This document shows, piece after piece, positions 46,630 through 59,099 of a stretch of DNA of 64,000 bases; within the stretch, counting starts at the first letter, position 1, and every line of letters begins with the position of its first letter. The stretch comes from Poecilobothrus nobilitatus (taxonomy: Eukaryota > Arthropoda > Insecta > Diptera > Dolichopodidae): positions 100,163,956 to 100,227,955 of the forward strand of contig OX352772.1 in NCBI GenBank assembly GCA_947095535.1, written 5' to 3'. Under the pieces are notes generated by a model. That model saw nothing but the letters and a program-made list of their open reading frames with translations, made no database searches and was not told the DNA's origin. The translations under genes were made by a program, and so were the position numbers.

Positions 46630-48530
46630 ATGCAATTACTAGGTGGCATCATATTAGATGATAAATCATCTAAATTATTATTTCATGCACAAATTATTAC
46701 AATTAATTTGGTTTTGTCACTTATAAGAAGCTTATGGCATGAAATCCAATTTTTAAGTAAGTTTACTTCATATTCCAGAGATTGTTTAAGCAAATCATCG
46801 AATTCTTGTAAAATGTTCAGAAAATCCTATTAATACTAAATCAGGAATATTTTTATTAAAGTTTAGGAAGGGATGAACTAATTCATAACTAGTATTATTG
46901 CCTACTTTTAATATTATTTGGTTGCGGAAACTATGCATAAGTCCTTCTACAAATTGAATGCAAATATGGGATCAACTATTTGTGGTCCTAGTCAATGGCT
47001 TCTTTTCTGTTTCTGGAACTATTCTTGATAAAGCATCAGCCACTGTAATAGTGTAACCTGGCTAATACTTGAGCTCATAATTATATTCTTCAATTATTGC
47101 CTGCCACCTTTTTATCTTACTATTGCTATTCTTATTGCTCAATGCATAGGTAAAAGGTTGGTGGTCTGTATAAATAAGAACTTTCTTTGATCCGTAAAGT
47201 ACATTTCTGAAAGATGTCAGTGCCCATACGATTGCCAATATTTCTTTCCCGTTGGTGGCGTATGACTCTTCAGGTTTTGTTAAAGTCCTAGATAGGAAAG
47301 GAATTGGCTTGTCTGCTTGCGACAATACCCCGCGTATCATTGCGACAATACCCCGCGACAATACCCCCCGACAATACCCCGCGTATCAATAGCGTAGTTG
47401 GATACATCCGTAGTAAGTTCAAAATGTTTGTTAAAATCAGGATAAGACAACAGCACTTCTTTTGATGTTAAAATGTTTTTTAATATTTCAAAATTTTTTT
47501 TGCTTCCTCGATAAGAGTTATAGAAATGTTTTTTGATTTATTTTGGACACTCGTCCACCTTCACTTCTTAAAAGTGATCTCAGGGGTTTGACAATTTTCG
47601 CATAGTCGAGATTAAAACGACTATAATACTCTGACATACCAAGCAACGATCTTAAACCTTTCAGTGTCCTAGGAATATCCCAAGGTGCTTCGACTTTCTT
47701 AGGATTTGCCTTAACCCCTTCTGAATTTATTATGAATCTTAGAAATTCAATTTCATTTTGAAGAAACTCGCATTTCTAGTTAAACTTCTAGTTAAACTTT
47801 ATGGTTGGCCTCTTCTAACTTTTTGAAAATTATTTCAAAATTTTTTAAATGTTGCCCTCGTTCTTTGCATAAATAATTATACCGTGGATATAGACGTAAC
47901 ATCTTTTCCCTATATGCACTCATAATATATGCTCCATTAATGCACTTTGAAAAATAGCGGGTGCATTTTTCAGTCTAAAAAGAAGACGAGTAAACTTGTA
48001 CTTCCCACTATTAACTGAAGAAGCAGTTTTCTCTATATCACATTCTCTTAAAGGGATTCGATGGAAGCTGCTTTTTAGATCCATTATCGAAAATAGCTTA
48101 TTTTAACCAAAGTTTGCTATTACTTTATTAATTTCTGGTATGGGGTATTTATCTGTTATGATAATAGAATTTAATTTTCTATAATCTATTGCAATTCTAT
48201 ATTTTTTTTCTCCAGATGCATCTTCCTTTTTAAGGTTGTAGGGCGATCTAGACGGTCTTATTATACCGTGTCAAAGTAGTTATTTTATTTGCTTATCAAT
48301 TTTTTGTTTTAAACACATTGGATATGGGTATGATTTGGAATAATAGGATATTGGGTAGAAGTTTTGATTTCATCTTTAATTATTCTAATATATGTAAGAC
48401 TTTCTTTGGGATCAGAAAACAAATTTGGATTTTTTCCTATAATGAATTTTAATTTCTTTTCTAATTCGATATTAAGTTGAGACGTTCTTATACAAATATT
48501 GTGAACTAAATCTATTAGAAATTTTAACAT
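46630..48530 (-). pseudogene. Ty3/gypsy pol remnant 1 (RT and RNase H)
   Basis: Minus-strand pol of a gypsy-type LTR element. From 48530 the protease-RT linker and RT begin (KKLKFIIGKNPNLFSD). RT continues in broken frames with IMDLKSSFHRIPL and KNAPAIFQSAL, and the YxDD box is degraded to YIHG. The RT-RNase H link (LLGMSEYYSRF) follows. RNase H is open at 47062-47361 (GVLSQADKPIPFLSRTL, YATNGKEILAIVWAL, YTDHQPFTYALS). The segment 46630-46930 should lie between RNase H and integrase, but is barely readable. Integrase is missing. Confidence 0.8.
47320..47395 (-). repeat. Local amplification of a GC-rich 13-19-mer in gypsy RNase H
   Basis: Four close copies of a unit containing gcgacaataccccgcg lie just upstream of the RNase H block GVLSQADK. 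They look like slippage amplification of the codons for that motif, and put extra residues or frame breaks into the domain start. Confidence 0.7.
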
Positions 48531-48544
48531 TTTACCCTGTGTCT

Positions 48545-49640
48545 ATTAGAAATTTTTTACATTTTTTTTAATCTGAATTAAAATTTAATTTTTGATTAAA
48601 ATTTCTATAATGGCTGAATCCTTATATAATTCGAATTTGGTGCTATTTGAGCCCTATTTTGATAATTACAGCTCAGGAATATTGCGATTTAGCTTGGTTT
48701 ACAGATGCTGGTTTAGATTGCGTGTAATTATATGCATTTTTATTAAAAGGATTATTAAAGTTCTTATTGGAATTATTATGAAAATTTTCTGTCGACCTTT
48801 ATGAAATCTTAATTTTGGGTATTATTTTGAATATGAATTAAAATTTGCTTTCGGATATTGATCTGAATTAAAATTTATTTTTTGATTTAAATTTCTATAA
48901 TGGCCGAATCCTTGGTTATATTATATTGGATTTTTTTCGAGGAGTTAAAGCAAATTGAATATGATAATTTGTGGTGTTTGGAAGATTATGGATATGGCTA
49001 ATTCTATAGTTCAATGTAATCCGCTAAATCTTGTGATTCACAAATACTGAGTAGGCATGCAACATCCCCCTTGATACCTCTAACGAAATTATCTAAAGTC
49101 TATTCCTGTTTGTCTGTACCATAGCATCTATTTGGTCTTTATTACAACGGATTGTTGAGGAAAGCTTATTTAAAATTTGTGAAAGATGTTGCTATACTTC
49201 TTGATAAAAAATTTCAATTGTATTATTTTCTTGTATCATAGTGGCCATTTTGTACTCTAAGGTACCTAAATCACGCTTATCCGAATAATGCATGTTTAAA
49301 CATTTAACAATTTTTTCCTAATTCAGGGGAGTATCATATGATTCTAATGCAGTGTCTGCATCACCTGTTATTTTATTCCGAATTACAGTGAGAATATCAT
49401 AATATTTTGATGTTCCTTTTACATTTTCATAAATCTTGAGAATTCTCTCAACACTTTTTTCCATGATATAAATTCTCCCTTATCCCCTGAAAAATCACAC
49501 AAACTCTTTATGAGTTCGAGTATCTTATCCATACGGCATAAGTTCACATCATCTTCTGCTGTTATAGTTTCATAAATATCAGCAGGTTCTTGATTTATCG
49601 AATGACCCTGAAATTTAAAAACCTTTTTTATTTCACTCTG
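48545..49640 (-). pseudogene. Ty3/gypsy gag remnant 1
   Basis: Minus-strand gag (capsid) of the same element, upstream of pol. In broken frames one reads LCRMDKILELIKSLCDFSGD, ISWKK, SKYYDI, TALESYDTPL, CLNMHYSDKRD, TLEYKMATMIQ, FYQEVYQHLSQILNK. This order is typical of gypsy/errantivirus capsid proteins. The 48545-49050 part is Asn/Lys-rich and only partly readable. DINE-A6 begins at 49662 and probably replaced the 5' end and LTR. Confidence 0.65.
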
Positions 49641-49661
49641 AAAAATTTCAGAAATAGTTTT

Positions 49662-51226
49662 TTATACCCGTACGATAGGATCGGGTATAATAAAATTACT
49701 CCTCCGTTTGTAACACCTCGAAATAAGCGAGCTAGATATACCTTCAAAGGTATGGATCGGATCAGAAAAAAATTCTAAGACGATTGAGCCATGTCCGTCC
49801 GTCCGTCCGTCAGCACGCTAACTCAAAAATTAAGAAAGCTAGAACCTTAACATTTACACAAAATATTTTGGGAGTAATTTCTAGGTTCCCTATGTTTTTT
49901 GGTTGAGTTCCGACCAAAACTTAGGGTAGCTCTCGAACACCTAACTTTTAGATCCCCACATGTTTTTTGAAATAGAGCTGTCAAATTTTAACTGCTGATA
50001 GATCTCACGAAAATATTAAATTTATTTTTAATAACTTTTTTTTGTAGCCCCATCCGTTACGGAGCTACAGCTCCCCAAAGGTTCAAAAAAGCTCTATATT
50101 TAAATTGTTATAGCACAAGTTGTATAAAGTATATCTTCATTTTGAAAACGCCAAACGATTACTACATTTATTAGCTTTAAAAGTATATATACAATAAATA
50201 TATATTGTGGCATAAGGTGTCTTAATTTACCGTTATGCAAAACTAAAATTTTGCAAAATCCTTTAACCCTTCTATATTCTAAACGGTTTAAGTTGGAAAC
50301 TTGAAATTTTGACAGAAGTTAGAACTTTAAAAATAAGTATGAGTCATTTCAAAAATTTTTTTTGTATCACCCCCCGTTTAGGAGCTGTAAGGGGTCAAAA
50401 ACTGAAAATTTCCTATTTTTAAACACCTGTAACTTGAACACCTGTTAACATTTTTTTGAAGTAATACACAAAAATTAAAGCTTCTACATTATACTCTAAT
50501 TTCTGTTAACAACTTTTTTTAATAGTATAGGGTTACTTTATAATTGACGAAAGTGTTACTTGATTTTTTCAAATTTTCTAACAAATTTCTTCAACAAATT
50601 TTTTGCATTTGTTTTACTCGATAATTTGAAATTGTTCAGGATATAATGCGTAGTACAAAAAAATGTAAATAAATAAACAACATAACGGTTACTTGAAGAA
50701 TTTTTATTTATATGATATTGATATACATACTTATATAATATCATGTTTATTTACATAGCGTATATGCCACTAGTGAGTGAATGATAAGAGTATATTTGTG
50801 TATATTATATAGTGCCGTATTTACATACATATATGTATTTTATTGTACTTATAAGAAATTATTCTGTCAATGGAATATTTAAATATAATATAATATAATA
50901 TTTAAAATTATATTTACTGTTTTGTACTTACTAAATTTAATATACATTTACCGCTTAGTATTAAATAGTACTATAGAATATTTGAAAAAGTTTTGGATTG
51001 ATAATCGTTATGTAGAAGGTTAAAATTTGCTTTAGAAGAATGTATAAACATATAGTTTGAATATATGTACAACCCATAGTTCTAGAAATTATAAAATTCA
51101 CCCAAATTATTTTAAAATACTAAAATATTAAAAAAATAATATTGTAAGCAGAGTGACAGGCTGTGAACATACTAACGGTTCGTACGGGTATCTAAGAGTT
51201 GACAAAGTCAACTGTATTCTTCCTCG
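49662..51226 (+). mobile_element. DINE-A copy 6
   Basis: Complete plus-orientation copy: ttatacccgtacg start, (GTCC)n at about 49791-49811, right subterminal repeat, hairpin and cttcctcg end at 51226. It is followed immediately by a second, 5'-truncated copy. Confidence 0.85.
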
Positions 51227-51941
51227 TTTTAATAATATAGGGTTACTTTATAATTAACGAAAGTGTTACTTGATTTTTTCCAATTTTTTTAACAAATTTA
51301 TTTAACGAATTTTTTGCATTTTGTTTTACTCGATAATTTGAAATTGTTGAGGATATAATGCGTAGTACAAAAAAATGTAAATAAATAAACATCATAACGG
51401 TTGCTTGAAGAATTTTTATTTATATGATATTGGATATACATACATACTTATATAATATCATGTTTATTTACATATCGTATATGTCACTGATGAATGAATG
51501 ATAACAGTATAGATGTATATTATATAGCGCCGTGTTTACATATATAAGTGTATTTTATTGTACTTATAAGAAATTATTCTGTCAATGGAATATTTAAATA
51601 TAATATAATATGATATTTAAAATTATATTTACTGTTTTGTACTTAGTAAATTTAATATACATTTACCGCTTAGTATTAAATGGTACTATAGAATATTTGA
51701 AAAAGTTTTGAATTGATAATCGTTATGTGGAAGGTTAGAATCTGCTTTTGAAGAATGTATAAACATATAGTTTGAATATATGTACAACCCATAGTTCTAG
51801 AAATTATAAAATTCACTTAAATTATTTTAAAATACTAAAATATTAAAAAAATAATATTGTAAGCAGAGTGACAGGCTGTGAACATACTAACGGTTCGTAC
51901 GGGTATCTAAGAGTTGACAAAGGCAACTTTATTCTTCCTCG
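51227..51941 (+). mobile_element. DINE-A copy 7, 3' part only
   Basis: Starts in the middle of DINE-A (aataatatagggttac) directly after the end of copy 6 and runs to the normal 3' end at 51941. The pair forms a partial tandem array with two 3' ends. Confidence 0.8.
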
Positions 51942-54150
51942 TTTCTTTTTTCATTTTGCTTAAAAATTTCAAAATCTTATAAACACTCTCAATTCAGTAC
52001 AAGTCGATTAACAATACATAGTTTATTTTAAAAGAATTAAAATTTTATTTGACCTAAAAATTTAAAAAAAAAAAAAAAAATAAATGTTGATGTTGATGTT
52101 TTTAAAGTTTATTTAAATTAAAACAAAAATATTATGTTGTATCTAGGGTTTTTTTTTTATTTCTCCTTAACGTTGACCAGAAACTAAAAAGGAAATATTT
52201 ATTTTGTATAAAATAATAATATAATTTAGAAGACATAAATAATAATGAGCGGAAAGGGAAAAAAAAATTTCTTAAATAATAAAAAAAAAATATTTCCTTT
52301 AAAATAAAAATCTTTATTTATTTATAATTGTTTCTTAATTTTTACTTATTTTATTTTTTAAAACAAAATGGAATTATGAATCATAAAAAATTATAGTGCA
52401 AAATTGCGTAATACTTATTAATTTAATTTATTTAAAATAAATGATCATTCAATTTTCTTTCGAAATATATTTTTTATTAATTTCTTTTTTTTCTTTTAAA
52501 TTTTCCTCCAGCCTTATGAAATATATAATTTTTCCTTTTTTGTATGTTTAATTTTTTTCAGATTTTTTTTTTTTTAAATGGGATATCTTTATGTGAAATT
52601 TAAATTGTTTTCTGCATACAGATATAGATACTTTGTTTTGAATTTAAATTTCACTTCTGATATAAGTTTAATTTTATCTTAGGTATCTTCATTAAATTAT
52701 TGTCTTTAAATAATTTTGTTTTATTATTATTATTTTTTTTTTACTTGGCAACTTAAATATCAATTTAATTTCTTTAAAATTTTTATTTTTTTTTCAGTGC
52801 TTATTCTAAAGCCAAAATTATAAAATTTGTAAAAATATTAATATCCCATTTAAAAAAAAAAGAAAAAAAAAATTTTATAAAATTCTTTGCTTTTCTCAAG
52901 GATATTTATTTAAATTTTTTTATTTTTGTTTTGTGTTAAGGATAACTAGTGCCTAAGGCAGCCTCACCTTAGGTAATGACGAGCAGACTCAAGTCACAGC
53001 ATTTCATAAAACAAAATACTTTTTCTTATTAATTATATTTTACTTTTTTCTCTGTTTTCTTATTGGTTTTCTTAAACCTTTTGATTTTTATACCTAAAAA
53101 AAATCAGCTGTCACCACCACAAGACCGACCGCTATTATACGAAAAGTATAAAGCCAAAACTCATAGATTTTTTACATAATAATTTATATCAAAGCAAAAT
53201 AACCTCTAATAATTTAACATCATTTTTTTTATTCAATAACATTCATTATACTTTCAATATGTTCATTCATTCATACATCCCTTTACATATTACATATTAC
53301 ATTTCATTCAAAAATATTACAAGTAAAAAATAATAAAAACTGTAAGCAAATACAAAACGAACATAAGATTAATATTGAATCTGCTAACAAAAATTTTACA
53401 GTTTAAATTTTGCGTCGTCGACAAGAGAATAATATGCATAGATATACATATATAAATTTTTAAAGATATAAAAATTAAAACAAAAAATATTTGTTCATAT
53501 AAATTCAAATAGTGTGTTAATAGGTATGAAATTTGGACTTAAAAAATAAAACATAACACTAGTAACCTACTACATACACACACACATACATCACGCTATT
53601 TTTGGTATGAAAACAATACCTACCTTGTACATAATTGTATGCGGTCGGTAAAAATAGATAAATACTGACTTACTTAAAAATGGCAACACGAAGTCCCATT
53701 ACAGAACCACTCGTAGTCTTTTTTTCGGCCGAACAGGCGGTTGCCAAATCGCACTTGCTGTGTTTGATTTCACTGTACAGGGCTTTTTTTTGTCCTATAA
53801 CTACTCGAAGGCCCCGTTTCCTTTTCCTGTTGTCGAACCAAATTCAGTAAGATTTTTCCTTACTTGTGGCACGCAGTGTGAAGTTTACCTTTTTAAAATG
53901 CACTTACTCTAGTTTTAATTTAGTTTTAGTTTGTTCATTTTATTCTTTAATTTATTTTTTTGTTATTGTTCTTATTATTTTTATTATTATTATATATTTT
54001 TTTTTTATTGTTTTTAAACAAGTTCTTTACAAATTATTATAATGTTATTAAAAATAAATTTATTTAATTTTTACTTTTAATAAAACTATATATTTTTCTT
54101 TATTTTCAGACAAGATTACACTTTTGACTCAGTGTTACAGTACTTAGTAG
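51942..54150 (-). other. Presumed leader/internal region of an LTR element; no coding seen
   Basis: Very AT-rich with long A and T runs and no recognisable protein. Because a primer binding site lies at 54151-54167 on the minus strand, the adjoining part (about 53690-54150) is best read as the untranslated leader of an LTR retroelement. GC-richer patches occur at about 52930-53005, 53095-53140 and 53680-53880, but I recognise no motif in them. Confidence 0.4.
52566..52861. repeat. Nested inverted repeats, possible small foldback element
   Basis: An outer pair, aaatgggatat with flanking T/A runs (52576-52586 and 52841-52851), brackets about 255 bases. Inside is a perfect 14-bp pair, gtgaaatttaaatt (52593-52606) and its complement (52641-52654). 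It could be a MITE or only a cruciform-prone AT tract. Confidence 0.4.
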
Positions 54151-54167
54151 TCCCTGCTTGGGCGCCA
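54151..54167 (-). promoter_or_regulatory. Primer binding site, tRNA-Lys type
   Basis: On the minus strand tggcgcccaagcaggga follows ...aattaat, the way an LTR end is followed by a PBS. The sequence is close to the 3'-end complement of lysine tRNAs that many retroelements use. The LTR would extend to higher coordinates but is interrupted by the mariner-like element. Confidence 0.6.
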
Positions 54168-54311
54168 ATTAATTTTCAATAAGACACCGTATAAAAAAAT
54201 TAAAAAAGACTTTGTTGATTTTTTCTTTAAATTTAAAATAATTTTATTTCTATAAATTTTTAATACTTATTACATTTGAAATCAATTAATAGAAAGAATT
54301 AATCTATAGTG

Positions 54312-55537
54312 TTCAAAATTGAGGTATCATTTTAATTTTAATAAAAAAAGACTTTTTTTTTGAAATATTAAATATATTTTTATTTTAATTTATTACAAAT
54401 AGGTTCCGCTCTATTACTTCGGCAGGCTTCCAATCTTTTACCAAAATTCTGAATCACGTTGTTCAATAAACTGTTTTCAATGGTTGAAGTCTGCTCGATA
54501 ATGTTGTTTTTAAGCTCTTGAATTGTTGTGGGATTATTGCTGTACACTTTCGATTTCACAAAACCCCACAAAAAAAAATCCAACGGTGTCAAATCGCACG
54601 ATCTTGGTGGCAACATCACTCCTCCTCTACGAGAAATAATGCGATCTTCGAACTTTTCCTTCAAAATATCCATTGTTTCTCTTGCTGTGTGGCAAGTGGC
54701 ACCATCCTGTTGAAACCACATATTCTCTACGTCGAAATCATCAATTTCCCGCCACAAAAAGCTTCGGATCATCTCCCTGTAGCGATTTCCATTGACCGTA
54801 ATCGCATTTCCATTTGCGTTTTCAAAAAAATATGGTCCGATGATTCCTCCTGACCACAAACCACACCAAACCATAACTTTGTGTGGATGTACTGGTTGCC
54901 CTAAGATAACCCTTGGATTCTCTTCACCCCAAAAACGGCAATTCTGTTTATTGACATAGCCATTGAGCTGGAAATGAGCTTCGTCGGTGAAGATTATTTT
55001 GTTAAATTGCCGAATTAATGCATTACGAATTGCCGACGTAATTGTCAGTTAGTTTTAATTCTTGCGTCAGCTGGATCTTATAAGCCTTTAAATGGAGATC
55101 ACGATGCAAAATGTTGAATAATGTGGATCGTTTGATGTTTAATTGCTGCGAACGATGACGAATGGAAGTTTTTGGATATTCTTCAACACTTCTGCTCACT
55201 GCTGCTACATTCTCGGTTGAACGGCAACTACGTTGATAAATGTTGCCTCTGTTATCAAGAACAGATCCAGTTTCTAGAAATTTATCAACCATCAGCTTGA
55301 TGGCACGATTTGTTGGAGCATTTTCTCTACCAAATTTTGTTCGAAATTTCCTAATTACGTCTTGAAAACTTTTACCATTTTCAAAAATGTTGTAATAATA
55401 AAAACACGTTGTTCCTTCGTGTAACGTTCCATATTAACTAACCGGAATGTATTTAGAATATACTTAAAGAAACCTCGTATAAAAATTCCAGGTAGAAAAA
55501 AATGGCGGCAAAATCAAAATGATACCTCAATTTTGAA
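54312..55537 (-). mobile_element. Mariner-like element with perfect 22-bp terminal inverted repeats
   Basis: The terminal repeats, ttcaaaattgaggtatcatt plus tt (54312-54333) and its exact complement (55516-55537), bracket one transposase gene. Both ends lie next to TA dinucleotides, in keeping with Tc1/mariner targeting, though the outermost bases differ and the exact boundary is uncertain. It sits inside the LTR-element flank next to the PBS. Confidence 0.85.
54380..55432 (-). pseudogene. Tc1/mariner-superfamily transposase (DUF4817-like family)
   Basis: Cut-and-paste transposase. ATG at 55432 (MERYTKEQRVFII), a frameshift near 55380, then an HTH region (KLMVDKFLETGSV, SIRHRSQQLNIKRSTLF). 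A second frameshift lies near 55045. After it the frame is open to the end: IIFTDEAHFQLNGYVNK with the first Asp, VMVWCGLWSGG, WFQQDGATCHTA with the second Asp, and PPRSCDLTPLDFFLWG with the third Asp, 36 residues after the second. A DDD-type catalytic core is therefore intact but the N-terminal frame is broken. Length (about 345 codons) is normal for the family. Confidence 0.85.
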
Positions 55538-55540
55538 AAT

Positions 55541-56457
55541 ATAATAAGAATTTAAGGAACACATCAATCGCATATTTTGCTGAGTCATTGTTTGTTTTAA
55601 AACAAAAATAAAAACTGCAAACTGGTTAGAATTTTAATATTTTCTAGAATCGTTAATAATACAAAGTTGAATGATTCATGTTGGTAATAATAACAAAGTT
55701 GAATGAATTCGAAAGTAGTACAGAGTTAATGATGAATAAACAAAATAAGCATAATTTGGAGTTAATTTAAATAGTAGTGTTGGAGATTGGTGCAAAATCT
55801 GTAACTTATATAAGCTTCTTGGATTTAATTGTAGAAATAGCAATAAGCTGATATATCTGACAAAACTCAGACATCTAACAATGGGATGCGAACAATTTCA
55901 AGAACTACGTTGTTTTCAGTAACCCTGTCTTAACTTGCATTAAAGAATATAAATGTCAAAAGTTGGTTTTGATCTTCCGCTATTTTTATGTTATTTGGAA
56001 TATGTTCTCGTAACACTTTAAATTTTGATTTTAATTTTTCAGCAGTTTTGATTGGTTTCAAGTTTAACAGCGTATTGCTTCGTTCATGACGTGTGTCAGT
56101 TAATACTGAAAGTATTGATTATTGAATGTGCCGCATAATACTTAGATCCAGTATTAGTAAATCAGTTAAATTGAACATCTAGAATGTCCTATGTGTTTGC
56201 TATGTTCGATTTATAAAATATAATGTTGCCTTTTCATATTGCTGATGCCAGTACAGTTGCTCAGGTTTAATTATATTAAGAGTTGAAACAGATATGAAAG
56301 TTTGTTTTGAAACAATATTTCTATATCCCTTATTCATTTCCAAATTGAGTGTTACCATAGAAATCTGATTGGGTTGTTGCTAGTGCCATTGTAAAGAGAA
56401 AACTAAAAATACTTGCTTATATGCTCTGTTTATATGTTAATTTGTAAGCAGACGATT
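55541..56457 (-). other. Unassigned retroelement-like region
   Basis: No clean ORF. Minus-strand frames give fragments (for example TFISVSTLNIIKPEQLYW, EHIPNNIKIAEDQNQLL) that could be an envelope-like or post-pol remnant downstream of BEL/Pao pol, but this is weak. It is duplicated at about 60909-61833. Confidence 0.3.
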
Positions 56458-57270
56458 TTATTTTTTATTTGTTGGAATGCGTGTGTTTTTTGGTAGACGA
56501 TGTTTTTTATTTTTATTAAGAAACATCGTTGGGTTACTATTATTATTAGTATTACTAAACGTGTCTGGAGTTCTATTGTTGACCATTGTCACTTCATCAT
56601 AGTTATAACTATCATCGTTGTCTATGAATGGCAACAGCGATAACTTGGTTACAGGTTGTTTCAAGATTTAAATTTTTGTTTTTAGAGTACAACTCTAACA
56701 AGCAACTGATAACGGTATCATCGCAACTTGTGTGAATAATTCTTCCAAGTGCCCATCCCGTCGGTGCTAAATTATCCTCCTTTATTAGCACTATGTTACC
56801 AACCTTTCAATTTGGTTGCTGTTGAGGACATTTAGGTCTTTGCTGTAATCTGTAATTGTAAAATAAAATTGCTGTAAAACAGGTATTCCTTAGATCATCT
56901 TTTACAAAACTTCTGATGTAAATGATTCAACAATTACCATCTAATTGGTAAATTAGGGTTTTCATTTACCACATTTTCTTCAGTAAATCAGTTGGATTAC
57001 TTGGTGAGTTAACATGATACCAATTTTCACGACAAATTATTTCTTAAACCTCCATTGCTCGATTTACAACAAATGTTTTCCAACGGTGTGCAGCAGCTTG
57101 CAACTATCATACAATAGTTACAATATCCTTATTATTATTATTAATACTATATACAATAGTTGAATCTGTTCAGTCAAAATTTTCGATTCCTTGTCTGTTT
57201 CATGCATTCTTGACTTCCTTCATAAGTCTTGCTAATAATAAATCCGCTTAATACTAAACGTGGTAATGAC
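56458..57270 (-). pseudogene. BEL/Pao pol remnant 1 (RNase H end and integrase C-terminus)
   Basis: Minus-strand fragments in the order expected for BEL/Pao pol: LLLARLMKEVKNA and TDSTI (RNase H), RWKTFVVNRAMEV and WYHVNSPSNPTDLL, then a large internal loss. The integrase C-terminus follows: VLIKEDNLAPTGWALGRI and KQPVTKLSLLPFI, then an Asn-rich tail (56458-56664). Frame breaks occur throughout. The VLIKED...WALGRI and VTKLSLLP motifs are the basis for the BEL/Pao call. Confidence 0.75.
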
Positions 57271-58640
57271 AGTTTTTTTTATATTTATTTACTTATTATT
57301 AATTTCAGACAATTTACATAAAAAATTGTGTATAAGAAATTAAATTCTAAAACTAAATCTAAACTAATACTTAAAACTAAAAGTTTATATCTTATCTTTT
57401 GTTATAATCGCTAATGAAGATTTGATTTTCTTGTTTGTTATTTTATACACATATTTACATTTTTCGAAGTATATAAACTGGTTTATATCGAGTTCATTTG
57501 TGGTTATACACAATTCCCTTTAATTCAATCTAGGGTTCAATTTGTATAATGTTTACGAAATGTTAACGAATTTTTCATGATCATACCCATTTAATTGACA
57601 TTGAATTTGTACTGTTACTTCAATTCCATACATTGTAACGAATTCTTGACAAGATGTACCCGTTGTAAATTCATTAAGCAGCATTGACACCAACTGCTCT
57701 TTTGATTGGCAATATGATCGATATGATGCTTTTCTTTAATTGTTTAATATGTTTATCCAATGGATATAACAAAAAACGTAAAAGCACGTGTTGATAAGTA
57801 AATCAAAGTAGGATTCATTCAAATTTGTACATTTTTATTTGTATTGTAAAAATATTTGTTTGAATATAATTTAAACAAAAAAAATTCTACATGTAAGAGT
57901 AGACATTATTTACATATACATATTAAGTATATACAGTTCTATACATTCGATTTCTTTTATGATCATTACATTTTTCAGAATCTTAAAAAATTCATAAAAA
58001 ATTCCTAACATAAACTTGTTATTACTTGTATATTGTAATTTTTTAATACCAGCAACTATACTATTATAGAATCATTCAACTTTTACATTTTATTCTTTTT
58101 ATATCAATTCCTTGCTTTGACTAGATAACTAGCGATTTGTATACTCGTATATTAGTTTAACAATAACAAAAACAAGCCTTAATTTTTTCCAGTTCCATAT
58201 TTTTTATTTTCTGTTTGTTTTCTTTTTATTCATATTTTTTGAACATTTTTAATTAAAAATTAAAAAACAATAAAAATATCTTACACGACATGCAGTCAGT
58301 TAATTAATAATTTTCGTTTTCCCTTTTCTTCTATTAATTCTTAAAGTAGAAAAATACAAATATGTATCTATTCAGAAGAGACCACATTTTTATGTAAGCA
58401 TGCCGTTAAGAAAGAACAAGTTGAATGTTAAAGATGCTCCGTAGATTTAAAAATAAAAAACATGTTTATGTTTTTTATTTTCATATAAAAAATATTTGGT
58501 AATACATTTACATTTGCGTATAAAACAAAAAAAAAACAAAAAAAAAAGTTTAATTTCTTTTTCGTTTATAACTAGAATATGTTAAAAAAAGTCTTACTTT
58601 TTTTTTTTACTGTACACATTATTAAAGGAAGATAGATAGG
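57271..58640. other. AT-rich spacer with diverged direct repeats
   Basis: No gene seen. Two diverged copies of a block of about 90 bases (aaagatgct.cgtagattt-like, at 58430 and 58720) lie about 290 bases apart. It may contain LTR or leader sequence of the BEL/Pao element, but I found no PBS. It is repeated at about 62640-64000. Confidence 0.35.
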
Positions 58641-59099
58641 TACATTTGCTATTATAAAGAACGAGTTTTTTATTTTCGTTTCCTTTAAATGCATAATTTT
58701 TTTCTTTTCAATTTTAAAGATGCTTTGTAGATTTAAAAATAAAAAAAAATTTCTGGGTTTATTTTTATATAAGAAATTTTCATACTACATTTATATGTAC
58801 GTCTAGTATTTACACCAGGTATACAATTTTGTTTATTAAGGGCCGAGTTACTTTAAATTGCTCAACACTTGACTTCCTACTATACAACCATTTGGAACTT
58901 ATAAGTTAACAACCCACACATACAATCTAACTTTAAACCTAAACCAAAACAATCAAAACAAGTTCTTGACCTACTAACCAAGCATGACCTACTAACCAAG
59001 TATGACCTACATTAAACTACATTAAACTCAATCAAAATGTTAGTCAGCATGTCGTGCAATATGGGTTGATTTGTTCCCATCCCATAGTGCAGGGTTACC
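58641..59099. other. Spacer with short tandem motif
   Basis: No gene. A tandem of gacctactaaccaag-like units lies at about 58965-59015. The rest is AT-rich. Confidence 0.4.

Noticed and set aside
52600..52625. tgcatac motif as a Su(Hw)-type insulator site
   Set aside because: Only a single weak match was seen; known gypsy insulators have arrays of sites.
54151..54167. Possible tRNA fragment
   Set aside because: Only the 3'-end complement is present with no tRNA body or anticodon arm; a primer binding site explains it better.
54518..54853. Plus-strand open frames opposite the mariner transposase
   Set aside because: The minus strand carries the catalytic motifs; these are shadows.
55860..56320. 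Envelope gene downstream of BEL/Pao pol
   Set aside because: Only scattered fragments in broken frames; similarity too weak to call.
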